A stretch of DNA of 50,000 nucleotides from Chara braunii (Eukaryota > Streptophyta > Charophyceae > Charales > Characeae): assembly GCA_003427395.1 (NCBI GenBank), contig BFEA01000098.1, positions 2,842,345-2,892,344 on the forward strand. The letters are read 5' to 3'. Within the stretch, counting starts at the first letter, position 1; every line of letters begins with the position of its first letter. A model generated the notes under the pieces. The model worked only from the letters and a program-made list of their open reading frames with translations. It was not told where the DNA came from and did no database searches. Positions 1 through 11,595 of the stretch are shown here, piece after piece. The translations under genes and the position numbers were made by a program.

Positions 1-260
1 GTTTACCGGGCAGTTCTATTTGACGATATATATATATATACGTTTGTTGTCCTCTTCTCCCTCTCTGCCTACGGTTTACCGGGCAGTTCTATTTGACGAT
101 ATATATGACAATATATATATATATATATACCGGGCAGTTCTATTTGACGATATATATATATATAAACAGTTTGTCACAGCCCCTCGTTTGTTGTCCTCTT
201 CTCTCTCTCTGCCTACGGTTTACCGGGCAGTTCTGTTTGTGACGATATATATATATATAT
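1..260. repeat. AT-rich tandem repeat, about four degenerate units
   Basis: The phrase ACCGGGCAGTTCT followed by TTTGACGATATATAT recurs at about 5, 76, 128 and 223. Two units also carry a CGTTTGTTGTCCTCTTCTC phrase. Units are separated by (TA)n runs of differing length, so the period varies from about 50 to 95 bp. It lies directly upstream of the first gene and could include 5' flank or promoter, but no promoter motif can be assigned with confidence. Confidence 0.8.
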
Positions 261-443
261 ATGTGACAATACAGTAGCCTATCGAAGGGATATGCTAATC
301 TTGACTGGAGGACGGAAAGGTAGTATCTTAGTAGCATGTGGCACACGATATTGCAGTGCAAGCTGCACAGCACTTCCGTTTAGTGCTTAGTACCAGAGTA
401 GGCAGTGCATAGAAGGTTTTCCTTTGGAAGGGCAAAGATAACC

Positions 444-3400
444 ATGGCAGCGACTGAACTGCCACCAACTGCGCAGAGCAGGATGTCGTCGACCACTGTG
501 CACAGCTTTTTATTGGAACGATACTTGGAAGATTCCATGAGGTTGTATGGAACCCGCAAACATACCCATAATCCTCACCCGGTGACTCTAGGAGAGCCTT
601 CAAACAGTGCGTTCTGTGAGCCGAAGAAGGGCTTAGTCTGTTCGAAGCCAAACTTTGATGAGGGTGGTCAAACAGGAAACGGAGTTGTCCTTCATCCTTT
701 GCCAAGAGTTTCTGAGATTCAATCTGAATGCTTGCAGTCAGTTGCACATTCGGCAAGCAGCCCAAGTTATTGGGCAGGGTACCCACAATCTTATCCCCAT
801 GGCGGAAAAGTGCATGACCGTGGACATTTGCCGCTTTCTGAAGGTGGTTCCGAGTGCCATCTGTCTTTTCCGAACCTCTCGGATGATGGGCTCTCGTCCA
901 AAAAGGGTGAACTCGTAGGCCATGATGTCCTCCTGACTGCAGTCACTCCACTCTCATTGTTAAGGCTTGAGTTCACATCAGATGACAGGAGCTTGCTCGG
1001 TGGTGGTTTCCTGGTGGATTCATCATCGGTGCCGTCAGCGGGCTTGATATCCAGCGGGATGATGAGGACTCTAAGCAGCCGCAAGTCCACAGAAAGTGGT
1101 GTCTCGGACGCAAAGCTGGCTTGTCAGCCACTCAATCTGCCAGAATTGGGCGATAGGGGCAGAGTCTCGACGTCATCGCAGAGGGATTACGCGGGCGAAA
1201 GAGTGCTGCTTGACAGCAGAAGACAGTCAGATAGTGCAAGGTTGAGCGATCCAGATGCTGCGAATTACCCACATTCACAGAGATCGGACAAAAGCCGTAG
1301 GCGTAACGGTCTCTTCCCTGCAGAGAAAGCCAGTCATGCAGGCGGTTTGCGGAGATTTTCATATTGTGATGTTCCCATCTGTGGCTCCTTCGGCACTGGG
1401 ACAGACTACGGGATCAACTTGTCAGAACCGTCTGCCGGTATTCATTTGAGGACTGATCCTCTGGAACAGGCCACACCTTCCGGCTTAACTTCGAGAATGA
1501 TGACATCAGCACCATCCGTCGCGAGCAGTGTCGGGTATGTGAATGGTGCAGACTTTCTGGACAGATATTCGTGGCGTTTTGAAGCAGATGCAGCAGCCCC
1601 CGCTCCCTGTGGCAGAATTCTTGACACGGTGGCTGGTACCAAATACGATCCGGAAACAGAGGCAGGGAGTTCCAAGGGCTATTGCAAGAACGGGACTCAG
1701 ATGGGTATGGGTGTTGGTGTGCAGGATGGTAATCACAGTGGTAGGGACTGTGAGGAGGACGAAATGTGTCCTCGGGAGTACAAGGCAGTGGCGGGAAGGC
1801 GTTCACAACAAAGTCTGCTGAAAAGAGATGGACATTTTCGACCAAGTTCAGAACCCCAGAGGCATACGCAAACTCAGCTGCAATCTTTGGTAATGCCGAT
1901 GATGGTCCCATCCTCTCCTGTTGAACGGCAGCCATCAACAACCACTGGAACACACCAACTGGGAAGTGATTCCCGGGACCGGCGACATACTGGAGCTCGT
2001 GGCTTCAGGGCTGACATGCAAGCTGCCCTGACAGCTTCGAAAGTGTGTGAGGATGTGAGTCGAGGACAAGCCCCGGAATGCAATGAATCGGATAAGTCGG
2101 CAATGGAATTGGCATCAGGGTCTGTCGATTCAGTACTAGTGCAGCACTCGCGTGGTACCCAGTCATCATCACATGACGGCTATGAGAGCAACGCCTCCAC
2201 AAGAAGGCAGGCAACTGTCATGTCCATGGTTGATGACTCACTGTCTCGCCTGCCGCATGGAGTGTTAGGGGCGAGGGCCATCTTCGCCATGGGCCACAAA
2301 GATGTAGCTGGTGGGTTGTCGCATGGGAAGTTATCGGATGAACGCACGGGGTCTGAGGACGGAGGCCAGTTTCGTGGGTATTCAGAAGGGCACCAAGATT
2401 CTACAGATTTCGTCTTCCATGCAATTTCAGGGGGAGATTTGTCAGGGCCTTGTGTGCCGGGCAAAGTTTGGGGGGGACCGAATGGCTTAGTCTCTAATAG
2501 TATCCATAACAAAGGGAAGACTGGAAGGTTCACAGCTGTAGATCCTGGAATGAGGAATCTGCATCAGCAAATGAGGAATGGTAAGTGTTCAGATAGTGCG
2601 AGTAGTGATGGAAACTTCAGCGTTCAATCTCTCCCACATCTTGTGGCTCGTGACCTCACCACCGACGGGAGCACCTTACGTGGTAGTACCCTCTCACAGG
2701 GTCGGGGTCGTGCCAGCTCTGCATTCAGTAGCCGTCCCAATGATGAAAGTGTAGGATTGAGCATGTATGGAGGCGGCAAGGAGACCTCTCGCTCTCGTCA
2801 GGGTGCAGATGTTCAACTGGAGGGGCGGTTTAGATCTGGCCTGAAGCTCTTGCCATGTGGAAACGAGAGGTACATTTCTTACAAGGAGGACAGTGACAGT
2901 TCTTTTGGGTTAAAAAGATTGCAAGGAGATCGAGCATATGAGTCTAACCATGACGAATCAAGCAGCCAAGGGAGAGGTGATTTGAAAGAGGGCAAGGAGA
3001 AAGGTTGGAGCATGCTGTCAGGTCGACAAAGTGAAGGAGAAAAAAATGTAGTCGATCAACCAGAGGCTCGAGAAGGAAGCTTGTCAAGAAGTGAGAGTGA
3101 GCAGGCATGGGGAGTTTCTGGGCCTACGTCCGCAGTACCGTCATCCATGTCATTGTTTCCACATGTCAAGGGATCAAATGGCATCTGTCATTCAAGGAGC
3201 GTTCCTACTCGTAGTAATAACGGACAAGCTCACCCTGAGGAGACAGCGGGATGGCTAGCCGGTGATGCTGAGTTGGGCAGTGATCGCATTTCCACCCCTC
3301 CGCACTCGGCCTCATCACAGCTGTTAGTTCGATCAAGTCCTAGCCCCCTAGGAAATCACAGGTGGTCTGGCTCACAGTCCAGCATTCAGATCGCCAAACT

Positions 3401-4436
3401 AAAGGCGACTGGAATGAATAGTGAAGAAGTACATGAAGAATTGGGGAAGCTTTCGCACCTGGGTGCAGATCTTGCTGGCAGGCAAACTTATTTGCTCTCT
3501 GGAAGTCCATCCAGAGCCACACTGGGTGTATTAAAAATCAATTGCTCTCCTGTGTTCGCCAAGATCCCACGACCTGCCATTGAAGTTGTACGTAGACACA
3601 GCTGGAGGACTGCCGAATCATCGTTATTACGCACTCAAAACAGTTTCCGTTCTTCACAAGCACATCTCTCAGAAATCCAATGCTGCACAGGATCGCTGGC
3701 CGCCTCCTCCGATCATGCTTCACAATCAGCGGTAAGCCGTTTCTCTGGAGAACATGACATTGTCAAAACATGTGGCATTGCCAGGCAGCAGTCAAATCTG
3801 AGTGCCGCCGAATGTACTCCCTCAGATGGTACTCCCTCAGATGGTGGTGGATCTTCTTTCGATGGAAGGTTATCTGCTCCCATGGCAGCTACAAGCAATT
3901 CTGCGAAGTTGCCGCAGTGGTTCAAACAGGTTGATGGCCTCGTCAGCCAGAACCCACAGTGTGTGGACAGCTGGCGAAACATGCGGCTGAGAGCTAGTAT
4001 GGAAGCAGCCAAGTCCGGCTGGCAGATGTCAGGGTGCAGAGATTCTGCAGGAAGACCTGGATGCCACAATGAAGATAATCATTGCAGCAGCAGCAGCAGC
4101 AGCAAAGGTGGACGTTTCTGTCCACATTGTGAACGACATCAGCTCGCAGCTGCTGTTTTTAGTCAAGGGCCTAGCGTTCAACACAGTCATTTGGAACGTG
4201 AGGACTCGGTGAAGCTCACAACCTCAGAGGCACATACATTAAGTTGGTCTCCTCTTCGTCACGGTTACCATCATGATCATCAATGCGACCATCGCGCTTA
4301 TTCCCAGCAATCGGAGAATCGCAATTCGTCAGAGTTCAGGGAATTATCTAAATGGAACAGCAACACCATGGGCAGCTATAGCACTGACACAGCATTAGAC
4401 CGTGCATGGGACAACATGGATGAGGCCAATGGAAGT
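444..4436 (+). CDS. Large serine-rich, probably disordered protein, exon 1 (1331 codons)
   Basis: This is by far the longest open frame that does not belong to a transposon. The first ATG in frame is at 444 in a strong context (ACCATGG); codons upstream of it have only a GTG start. The product is rich in Ser, Gly, Arg and His with many short polar repeats and no transmembrane segment or signal peptide. It suggests a soluble, mostly disordered regulatory or scaffold protein. Near the C-terminal end of this exon there is a Ser run, then a CxxC pair (about residues 1226-1229, FCPHCERHQ) and a His-rich patch (about 1271-1282, HGYHHDHQCDH). I do not recognise the family. The frame stays open to 4544, but the last 36 codons run into a poly-Lys tail encoded by an A-run. 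A good 5' splice site (AAGT|GTGAGT) lies at 4437, so I end the exon at 4436 in phase 0. An in-frame GTAAGT at 2581 is probably not used, because coding continues through it. Confidence 0.6.
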
Positions 4437-6527
4437 GTGAGTACCTGCTTCCCTCTGCTGCCATCACTTACCCACCCATCCACTTGCCGATCTCTCACAA
4501 TAGGAACCCAAAAAAAGCGAAAAAAAAAAAAAAAAAGGAAGTGAAGCCAGCCGTGCCATGCAGTTGATAAACACCGCTACCTAGCAACGTTGCTGATGTC
4601 AGTTGTCAACTTGTGACAGATGCTATGAACCTGGTCAACTCATATGGCAAAGCTCAAAAAGAGAGAATGCAATTCAGTTGCAACTCCAGAACGAAAGCAG
4701 AATGAGACAAAGGAAGAAGAAGAAGAAGGAAGGAAAGAGGAAGAAGACATTAAACACGAGCGGGAACCAATGTCATCTCCCCTCAACTTGTCTCCATCAT
4801 CTCACCCTCATCATCTCCAATACTGTGCTCCGCCGACCTACTTCACGGAATTTCGACGAAGTATTTGGGGTTCCACTGACCGAAGCTGTTTTTCTTCCTC
4901 TGGCGTCGGCACCTGGTTCACCGCATTTTTCGTCTTAGCTGGATGATGCGCGTCTGGGAGATGTCACGCCAGTTCTCAAAATGGGGAAGGCGTTGCTATG
5001 CCTCTTTTGCCAAGTATTTCTTTAGGGCCTATATGGTGCAAAGATGGCCACACTTGGCATCTGATCGTTTAATGCCCCTAAGATGATGGCGTTTGAGCAG
5101 CAATTCTTTCGAAGGACAAATGAGATTTGTGGCCTGTGGAGCCTATTATTACGAACTCTGCGTTGTACTCACTGTTATGTACAGAAATTCTCCAACGTAC
5201 AGTTGGTGGAGCACAAGCCTCAGCAACAACAACAAATGCATGAGCCAGAACCAATGTCCGATCACCCCTTACTGCCAGCCTTGTAAAGAGCCCTCCTTTG
5301 ACCTTCTACACCTCCGTTCGACCCGGGTAAGGCTGATGGCTATGGCGGAACATTCGAGCTTTCCTCGGATGTTGAAAGGACAATGCGACCCATCCCCTTC
5401 CAACATCTACCGGATGAAGTCCACAACCCGCCAGAACCCCTTGAGGGGCCTTCTTGATGCCGCACCAAACTTGGTGATGAAGACACAAGTTTGTCATAGC
5501 CAAAGGGGATTCTCCTTCCCAGTTCACATCCCCTTCCTCCCCCTCCAAGCTCTATTACACCTGCATAGCCTAGGTAGAGGCCCTTCTCCCTCACCTCCGT
5601 AGCCTAGGACTATGTTTACCCCTCCCTACTGCCCCTCCATAGCCGAGGTCTTCTCCATCACCCCCCAACTCCACCCCCAGACTCCACGACCTTTGCCACT
5701 TCTCCCTCCCTCCTGGGGAAACAGCAGCATGACTGCTGGGTGAAGGAGCGGACTAACCATTGCACAGAAAAAATGATATACTTTGGTGCCTGGCCATCAG
5801 CACCTTATAGCCGGGCGCTGCTTGCCTCTGACTGCCTCACTCAGTGCACTAGGCCTACTGGGCGTTCCTTCCTTTTGGCGGAAGATCATGCAGACTGGTA
5901 TCTACCTACAGGCCCCGAGCCTCGACTTCTACGGCCCCCCCGGGTAAGTTTTCGGGTGACTATCACTGCTGCACCTCTTTCAACCTCGATTGTGAAAACA
6001 CTTGGAAAGAGGGTTGGGGTGAGTACTCACACCGAAACCCATTTCTCCAGCCTGCAAACGGCCGGTCACGGTGGGACCTCTCAGGCCATCACCTTGGAGG
6101 GTGGGTGCATCCCGACCGGCAGCATGTGGTATGGACCGATGCGTCAGTTTCTGCTCACCCGAGAAAAATGCATCTGGCTACTTTGTTCGGCTAGAACGAG
6201 GTAAGTTCACAACTGTGCTTATCACCCACCATGCTGTGCAGGTCTGCACGCACCTGAGTTGAGTACACTCAGTACAGTATCGGGGTGTCTGTGTGCACCC
6301 ATGAGGCCCTTAGTCAACTGCTCACCCGTTTGGGGTGGGGTGATTAGTGCAGCGAAGCCGTATGTCCTAAGCGCCTATCAAACATATAATTGCACACTGT
6401 TATCAATTTGATTAAATTACACTTACTTCCTTCGTTTTTTTCTTTTTTCTTTTAAATTACACCTACTTCCTTTTGATTCATGATTGTAGCTTAAAAAAAA
6501 AAGAAGGGAAAATTACATCTGTACGGA
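4437..6527 (+). other. Inferred intron, 5' part
   Basis: No convincing coding frame is visible. Contents are an A-run at 4518-4535, a GAA-rich patch near 4715-4745, and C/T-rich text at 5500-5720 with the short phrase ATAGCC or GTAGCC followed by TAGG or GAGG repeated about four times. Several donor-like GTAAGT/GTGAGT strings (5944, 6019, 6199) have no clear partner acceptors. Confidence 0.4.
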
Positions 6528-7032
6528 GACTGTACCCACTTAAAGATGGGAATACCGGCTATACCCAGTCCCAGCGACAACTTGCATTTATACCCAGAAA
6601 AGTTGAGAAAACGGCTGGTTGAAATTGTTTGCATGCCCGGGACCGAGGTGGACCCAGGTTGGTACCGCAAAATTGTGGTTATAACCAACTACCGGAATGC
6701 GCAAATTATGGACATAACCATACAAGACTATGGGCATACCCGGGACCTGAGGAGGAGAGGCCAAATTGTTCATATACCCTGCTACCGGGTGGATGAAATT
6801 ATGGTCATACCCAGCAGCCGTTGGGCCACAATGGTCTACTTGGTGGGCATGAGCAAAATTTCGTGCTCCAAATCTAGGGCCTGCGGGATCGGGTACACCT
6901 ACTACACCTACAATTTCGCACTGGGGAAAAGCTGGGTACTATGCAAAGCTGAACACCCTCTGGGTATAGATGCAAGTTCACGCTAGGACTGGGTATAGTG
7001 GGCAGTTCCATCTTTAAGTGGGGTACAGAGTC
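6528..7032. mobile_element. Non-autonomous inverted-repeat element, 505 bp, inside the inferred intron
   Basis: The first 70 bp (6528-6597) and last 72 bp (6961-7032) are imperfect reverse complements, both built around CCCACTTAAAGATGG, CTATACCCAGTCC and ACTTGCAT. The inside has no coding frame but repeats a loose motif, AAATT(G/A)TGG or TGTTCATAACC/TACCC, at about 40-60 bp spacing. This is the layout of a MITE or foldback element. Target duplication is not clear. A T-tract of about 26 follows at 7045-7070. Confidence 0.7.
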
Positions 7033-8073
7033 AATGTTCCCAAATTTTTTTTTTTTTTTTTTTTTTTTTTCCCAAGAAAGAGCAGCCCCTTCTATTCTGG
7101 GGGGCATCAGTCCGGTTGCTCATCACTGGCAAGCCTGAGAGACAAACTACAGTTTGGTTTAAAAGAGAAGAGGAAAGCCTTGCCCTTGCGGCCCTAGACG
7201 CCTCTCAAGGGGGGGATTGCTACAACCAAAACCCACTTCCCATACCATAGCCTCCCCAGGGATACCTCTGTTGGTCGGGAAGCTTCCTAGCAGCACCCAG
7301 CCACACAACAGATGGGTCCCCAGGGAAGGCCTGGCTCGGGGGGGCTGTTCTAGCAATCTCGCGGGCCTCTCATCGTGTTAAAACCCTTCCTCAGTTTCCC
7401 CATTAAAATCCTCTGGCTACCATCCAATATTTACAGCACTCGCCCTCATACCACCCTCCAGTCTCTACTCCGCACTCCTTTATACAGCCTACCCCGAGTA
7501 TCTATTATATTCTCAAGTATCATCTACATCTGAGCCCTGTCACCTTTATGTTTTATATCTACCCTGCTGATGTGTTTACAAACTCACCCTTGCCTTATTT
7601 GCCCGCCCTCTAGTTCACAACCCATTCTGAGGGCAGTAGGTTTCTCTTGTCTCATCATGGAGAAACCTTGCTGAGCACCTGTGGCCAGAATAGGCCCCTT
7701 ATTCTTAGTTATACAAAAAACCTTCGTAAATGCCTGAAGCCAGGTAGGCCATCCATATTCTAATCTAGTTGAATCTAATGGAATCTTGTCCCCAGCAGTA
7801 TAATCAACAGTACATTCAGCACTCAAATATATCCCATGTCCCTTCCTCTGTCATCCCCCCTTTTTTTCATTTTTCAGTTTTAACTTGCCCTCCCGTTCCC
7901 CCACTACTGTGCTCCCATCTTTTTTTTTTTTTTTTTTTTGGGTGGTGTCACTGGTGTGTGTCAGTCCTTTAAAGTTTAAACTCCTTTTCCTGCTGGATTT
8001 TGTATTTTTTGTTTTGTTTTTGTAGTTGGATGTACATCCGTTTCTTATGTCCTCCTTTTTCTCTTCTCTACAG
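7033..8073 (+). other. Inferred intron, 3' part
   Basis: No coding frame is supported. It contains T-tracts at 7045-7070 and 7920-7939 and otherwise C/T-rich unique-looking sequence, ending in the pyrimidine tract and acceptor at 8051-8073. Confidence 0.35.
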
Positions 8074-8298
8074 GGGAACGGAGAACAGGAGCATTATGTG
8101 GCGGATGGTGAATGTTGGCTGCCACAGGTTCGTCCTCGTCCATGGAGAAGAGAAGAGGAAGAATGTGGCTATTCCTTCCTTCGGTGTGGCTGTATTCGGC
8201 GACGGGGGCATTTCCGAAAGCTGCAAAGGCAGGCAAAGAGCTTCTGTGAGTGGCACTGTCTAGTAGTAGCGTCTATCGGACTCTATCCACATCCTTGA
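8074..8298 (+). CDS. Candidate last exon of the serine-rich gene (74 residues plus TGA)
   Basis: A strong 3' splice site, a long pyrimidine tract ending CTTCTCTACAG at 8073, precedes a frame open in phase 0, which matches the phase left by the exon ending at 4436. The 74 residues are rich in Cys, Arg and Glu (a Glu run, then CGYSFLRCGC, then Arg/Lys-rich text) and end at TGA 8296-8298. The first exon also has a CxxC motif, so the joined protein of about 1405 residues would carry Cys pairs at its C-terminus. The join is inferred from splice consensus and phase only. Other acceptors within the 3.6 kb between, or additional small exons, cannot be excluded. Exon function is unknown. Confidence 0.4.
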   Translation, partial: GNGEQEHYVADGECWLPQVRPRPWRREEEECGYSFLRCGCIRRRGHFRKLQRQAKSFCEWHCLVVASIGLYPHP

Positions 8299-8396
8299 AT
8301 TGTAATTTATCATTTACGTATGGATAATTGTCTATTCACTTCAGTATTCCACTCTCTTGAATTGTAATTACTTCACGGATACGGCAGCGATATTAA

Positions 8397-8565
8397 ACCA
8401 CCAGCACACCCGAGCCTGGAGGACTGGCAGTGCGCGCAATGCTTTGCTGAATTGCCAGCGGCACACTTTCTTTCTTTCTTGGCTGGTGCAGCCAGCCATT
8501 GTGGTCCGGTAGCCCCGAGACTCCTAAATTTTACGAGTGAGCCGTGGAGTTAATGTACCAGAGGT
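8397..8565 (+). mobile_element. TTAA miniature element, copy A
   Basis: TTAA at 8393-8396 is followed by ACCACCAGCACACC, and a second TTAA stands at 8566-8569. The right end, GTACCAGAGGT, is a decayed inverse of the left end. The interior carries the family signature GCCAGCGGCACACTTT, a T-rich stretch, then CAGCCATTGTGGTCCGGTAG. No coding capacity. It abuts copy B, sharing one TTAA. Confidence 0.65.
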
Positions 8566-8569
8566 TTAA

Positions 8570-8842
8570 ACCACCAGTTCACACGAACCTAAGTAGTGTT
8601 CTTACCGGTATACGCAATAAGAGCGATAGACTTCAAGCCTGGGTGGGTTGTGGAAGTGGTAGGCCACTTTGGCGCAGTTGCAGGCTTGCGAGCCGGGGCA
8701 ACCGGACCAAAATGGCAGGTGGCGACGTGGCGCCAACCAAAACGAAAGCAACAAAGGCAAAAACGTTGGGCTGGCGTTTCGGCAAAGCTTGGTGTTCAGT
8801 GGGAATCCGTTCATACAAAAGATGCTCGGATGTTCTCGTAGT
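8570..8842 (-). mobile_element. TTAA miniature element, copy B (reverse orientation)
   Basis: It begins ACCACCAGTTCACACG directly after TTAA 8566-8569 and plausibly ends before TTAA 8843-8846, although that end is strongly decayed. Its interior matches the family core in reverse (GGACCAAAATGGCAGGTG, then GGCGCCAACC). This shows that both orientations are present. Confidence 0.5.
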
Positions 8843-8846
8843 TTAA

Positions 8847-9487
8847 TGCAGATGCATGCCCACTTCATATGGCATACTATTCTTTCGCCTTTTACTAAAC
8901 GAATACGTGGGGTGATTAAGAAGAAGAAAGATTTATTTTTTCCCCTCCTTTTCTTCCTTTCTGCGAACAGCTCACCGCTCAGCTCTCTGTGATGACAATG
9001 ATATCATAATAATCATTAAATAGTGTAGTCGGTTTATTAGTATCTATTCATGACAGGATCTACTAGCTCCTCTCAAGTGTTGACCAGGCATTGATGTGGC
9101 AGAGACCATTACTGCTTTCTGTCTTCCCTTGCAAATACAACATACCTTGGTCATGACTCGTGACTGTATGGGACCAGAAAGATCATTAGTATACATTCAT
9201 GATGAGGGTATGTTGTGTTTTGGGGAAGATGTTAGCAGCCGTGTGATCGATGTTTGACCCTTCAAAAACTGCTTGGCTGTTGCAAAATGTAACTTGACAC
9301 GTTGATACCGATAAAAGGGAAAAAGGACAAGGCAGCTCTATCGCCCTTTGCCCTTCTTCCGCTGCCTCTCTATCTTCTTTGCTCATCATACCTATACGGT
9401 ATCCTCCGCAAGCCGCAAGCATGCTTTTTTTCCTTTTTTTAAGGGTAAAGCATGCTCGTATTTGAGCACTGCTGGGGCACGGCTTCA
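8847..9487. other. No recognised feature
   Basis: AT-rich sequence without a supportable gene, RNA or repeat boundary. Scattered homopolymers only. Confidence 0.3.
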
Positions 9488-9491
9488 TTAA

Positions 9492-9673
9492 ACCACCGGT
9501 ACACCAGGCCTGGAGGCATGCACTGCGTGCCAAGCTTCTCCGAACCACCAGCGGCACACTTTTTTTCTTTCTCAGCTGGTGCGGGCAGCCATTGTGGTCC
9601 GGTAGGCCCGAGGCGTGAAAATTTGCGGAGTAGACAAGCAAATCTCCACACGGCCGGGACTGTGTACTGGTGG
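9492..9673 (+). mobile_element. TTAA miniature element, copy C
   Basis: TTAA at 9488-9491 is followed by ACCACCGGTACACCAGG, and the right end reads GTGTACTGGTGG. The 12-bp ends are inverted repeats with one mismatch. The interior has the family core ending CAGCCATTGTGGTCCGGTAG. The right TTAA is lost (GGAGGGG follows), so this copy has decayed or lost its edge. Confidence 0.75.
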
Positions 9674-9745
9674 AGGGGAGGGATCATAAAGATAGGGAAT
9701 AGAGATAGAGCATGTGTGACAGCGAACAAAAACCGCAGATTCAGA

Positions 9746-10057
9746 ATGGTCGAACAGAATGCGGACTTCATGAAGTATGCCCTATGTTTTGATCGGCTGT
9801 TGTCGTCACAAACGTCTGAAAAAGAATCTAGGAGAATGCAAGAACCCTCACAAGGCTCTACCGCAGACGGGACTGCAGCAGAGGCTCGCCACTTTTTTTG
9901 TGGTAGCAAGCCAGAAGGACAAAAGGAAAAGGACTCAGAAGTCAAATCACGGCCGGTTGGAGGAGAGAAAACCGAGGAGAGAAACAGCCCATATGCAGGT
10001 GGTAGGCAGGGAGGGGTTGTGGCCTGTTGGGGCTCATCAAGCGTTATCGATGAATGA
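9746..10057 (+). CDS. Hypothetical small open frame, 103 residues
   Basis: An ATG-started frame encoding a hydrophilic Glu/Lys/Ser-rich peptide with no recognised motif. It starts just after copy C of the TTAA element. It could be an exon of an unrecognised gene or chance. The only support is length and composition. A longer frame on the other strand over the same bases is no more convincing. Confidence 0.15.
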   Translation: MVEQNADFMKYALCFDRLLSSQTSEKESRRMQEPSQGSTADGTAAEARHFFCGSKPEGQKEKDSEVKSRPVGGEKTEERNSPYAGGRQGGVVACWGSSSVIDE

Positions 10058-10584
10058 TCATCAATGATGTACTTTCGGCTCTGCTGGCTTTTGGGGCACA
10101 CAAATAGTGCGAACCTTGCGGGTGATTCCCTTTTCCAGAACAATTTTCTATGGGATTGGCTTCTAAATTTTTTGTTTTTCACTTTTTGCTGTGTCCCAGA
10201 GGGGCGGCACGGGCGTGAACCATGCGGGGCAGAGGAATAGTGCGAACCTTGGGGGGCGGCATTATCGCCTGCTAGTGTGAACCATGCCCCTGGCATAGCT
10301 ATATGATGTAGGGAAAATTTTGCAGTGCGCAAGAGACAAGAAATGAAAAAGCAAGTACTAAATCGCCATTCCACTCAACCACACAAAAACGCAGGGATCT
10401 TTGGTTTTGTGTGGATGACAGAAGGAAAAATTAAAAAAAAAGAAAAAAGATTGTTGCCTTTGTTGACCTCTGCATTGACTAAATTGACAAGCCTTTTGTC
10501 CAACAAAAATTGACAAGCGTAATTGAATTTTGAGCAGTATTTCATATGCTGATTTGTTCTCCGACTTCTCGCACTTGCACCTGA

Positions 10585-10700
10585 GAATAAGGCGGGTGGG
10601 TGTTCGGAGGGGTGGGCCAGGGCGGGGTGGGGCGAGGCGGGCGAGGCGTGGCGTGGGGGATTTGGGGGGCAGGGGTGGGGGTAGGGGAGGTTGTGACAGA
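10585..10700 (+). repeat. G-rich tract with many G3-G5 runs
   Basis: About 115 bases are almost free of A and C runs and contain more than ten runs of three or more G (GGGTGGG, GGGGTGGG, GGCGGGG, GGGGGG). The + strand could fold into G-quadruplexes. No gene is visible on either side, so a regulatory role cannot be assigned. Confidence 0.6.
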
Positions 10701-11023
10701 AAGAAATAGCTTGTAACTATGTATTATATCCTCCTTGCCTCGCTCTGTGAATGCACTTTTTTTCACTGCTGGGGATGTGCGGGCCAGCAGGCAGGGGGAG
10801 CACCCTCGTGGGAAAACCTGGCAGATCAAGAACAGGGCAAGGATCCAGAGAAAAATAAAATTGGACTCAGGTCAGGGTTGCGCATTGCCATTGCCTGAGC
10901 AGTCAGAATCCAGCGTTACCTTCCAGTCCGGTGAGGGTACCCACGGGGGGTTGGGGCATATAAACAGGTTTTAAAGAGGTTTAAACTGAAAAGGGTTTTG
11001 AACTTTTGAACCACCAGTTCACA

Positions 11024-11139
11024 CGAGCTTACGTTGACAAATGTACCTTCCCAGGCTCGCGAGCCTCCAACTGGAACTTTCCGAGCTTACGTTGACAAAT
11101 GTACCTTCCCAGGCTCGCGAGCCTCCAACTGGAACTTTC
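11024..11139 (+). repeat. Perfect or near-perfect 58-bp tandem duplication
   Basis: The unit begins CGAGCTTACGTTGACAAATG and ends GGAACTTTC. It occurs at 11024 and again at 11082. It follows a CCACCAGTTCACACGAG left end at 11011, so it probably arose within a TTAA-family element. Confidence 0.85.
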
Positions 11140-11253
11140 CGTGGTTTCCTGCCATGTTTACTACTGACCCAGGCGTGAATTGACGAGCTCTTGCTCTTAA
11201 TGCGTTAACCATAACGAGCCCTATTCTGCTTCGGGCGAGCTGGCGGAGGGAGT

Positions 11254-11480
11254 TTAAACCACCAGTCCATGGGATGGTTCTGCGGGTGCATTTCCTCATT
11301 AAAGGGGAGTTTAAACCACCAGTCCACGGACTGCTGTTGCATCTTAAACTACCAGTACACGCTATGAAATCAAATATGCGGCTTGCATACTGCCACAACT
11401 TTCGGGGCTCGGCTTCCAAGGCAGAATGGCCGGCGCCGCCAGCCAAAAGGAAGCCCGTGCCAAATCATTTTTTTTTGGGC
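11254..11480. mobile_element. Cluster of nested or truncated TTAA elements
   Basis: Three left ends of the family follow one another: TTAAACCACCAGTCCA at 11254, the same at 11311, and TTAAACTACCAGTACACG at 11344. The last is followed by the reverse-oriented core (AGAATGGCCGGCGCCGCC, then AGCCAAAAGG). Clear right ends are missing, so these are stacked insertions or partial copies. Confidence 0.55.
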
Positions 11481-11595
11481 ACACACGGCATTTCCAGCCC
11501 CGGAAATAAAGCGCCTCGGGAGCACTGGTCGTTTAACTCTTATTTCCTAGTTTATTTTTGCCTTGAATTTGTAGGGAATTTTGAGGGGACCCTCA

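Noticed and set aside
2575-2590. Splice donor GTAAGT inside the long serine-rich exon
   Set aside because: The reading frame and composition continue unchanged on both sides, so it is probably not used.
9439-10374. 311-residue open frame on the minus strand
   Set aside because: It runs through copy C of the TTAA element and its composition is not protein-like; no motif or start context supports it.
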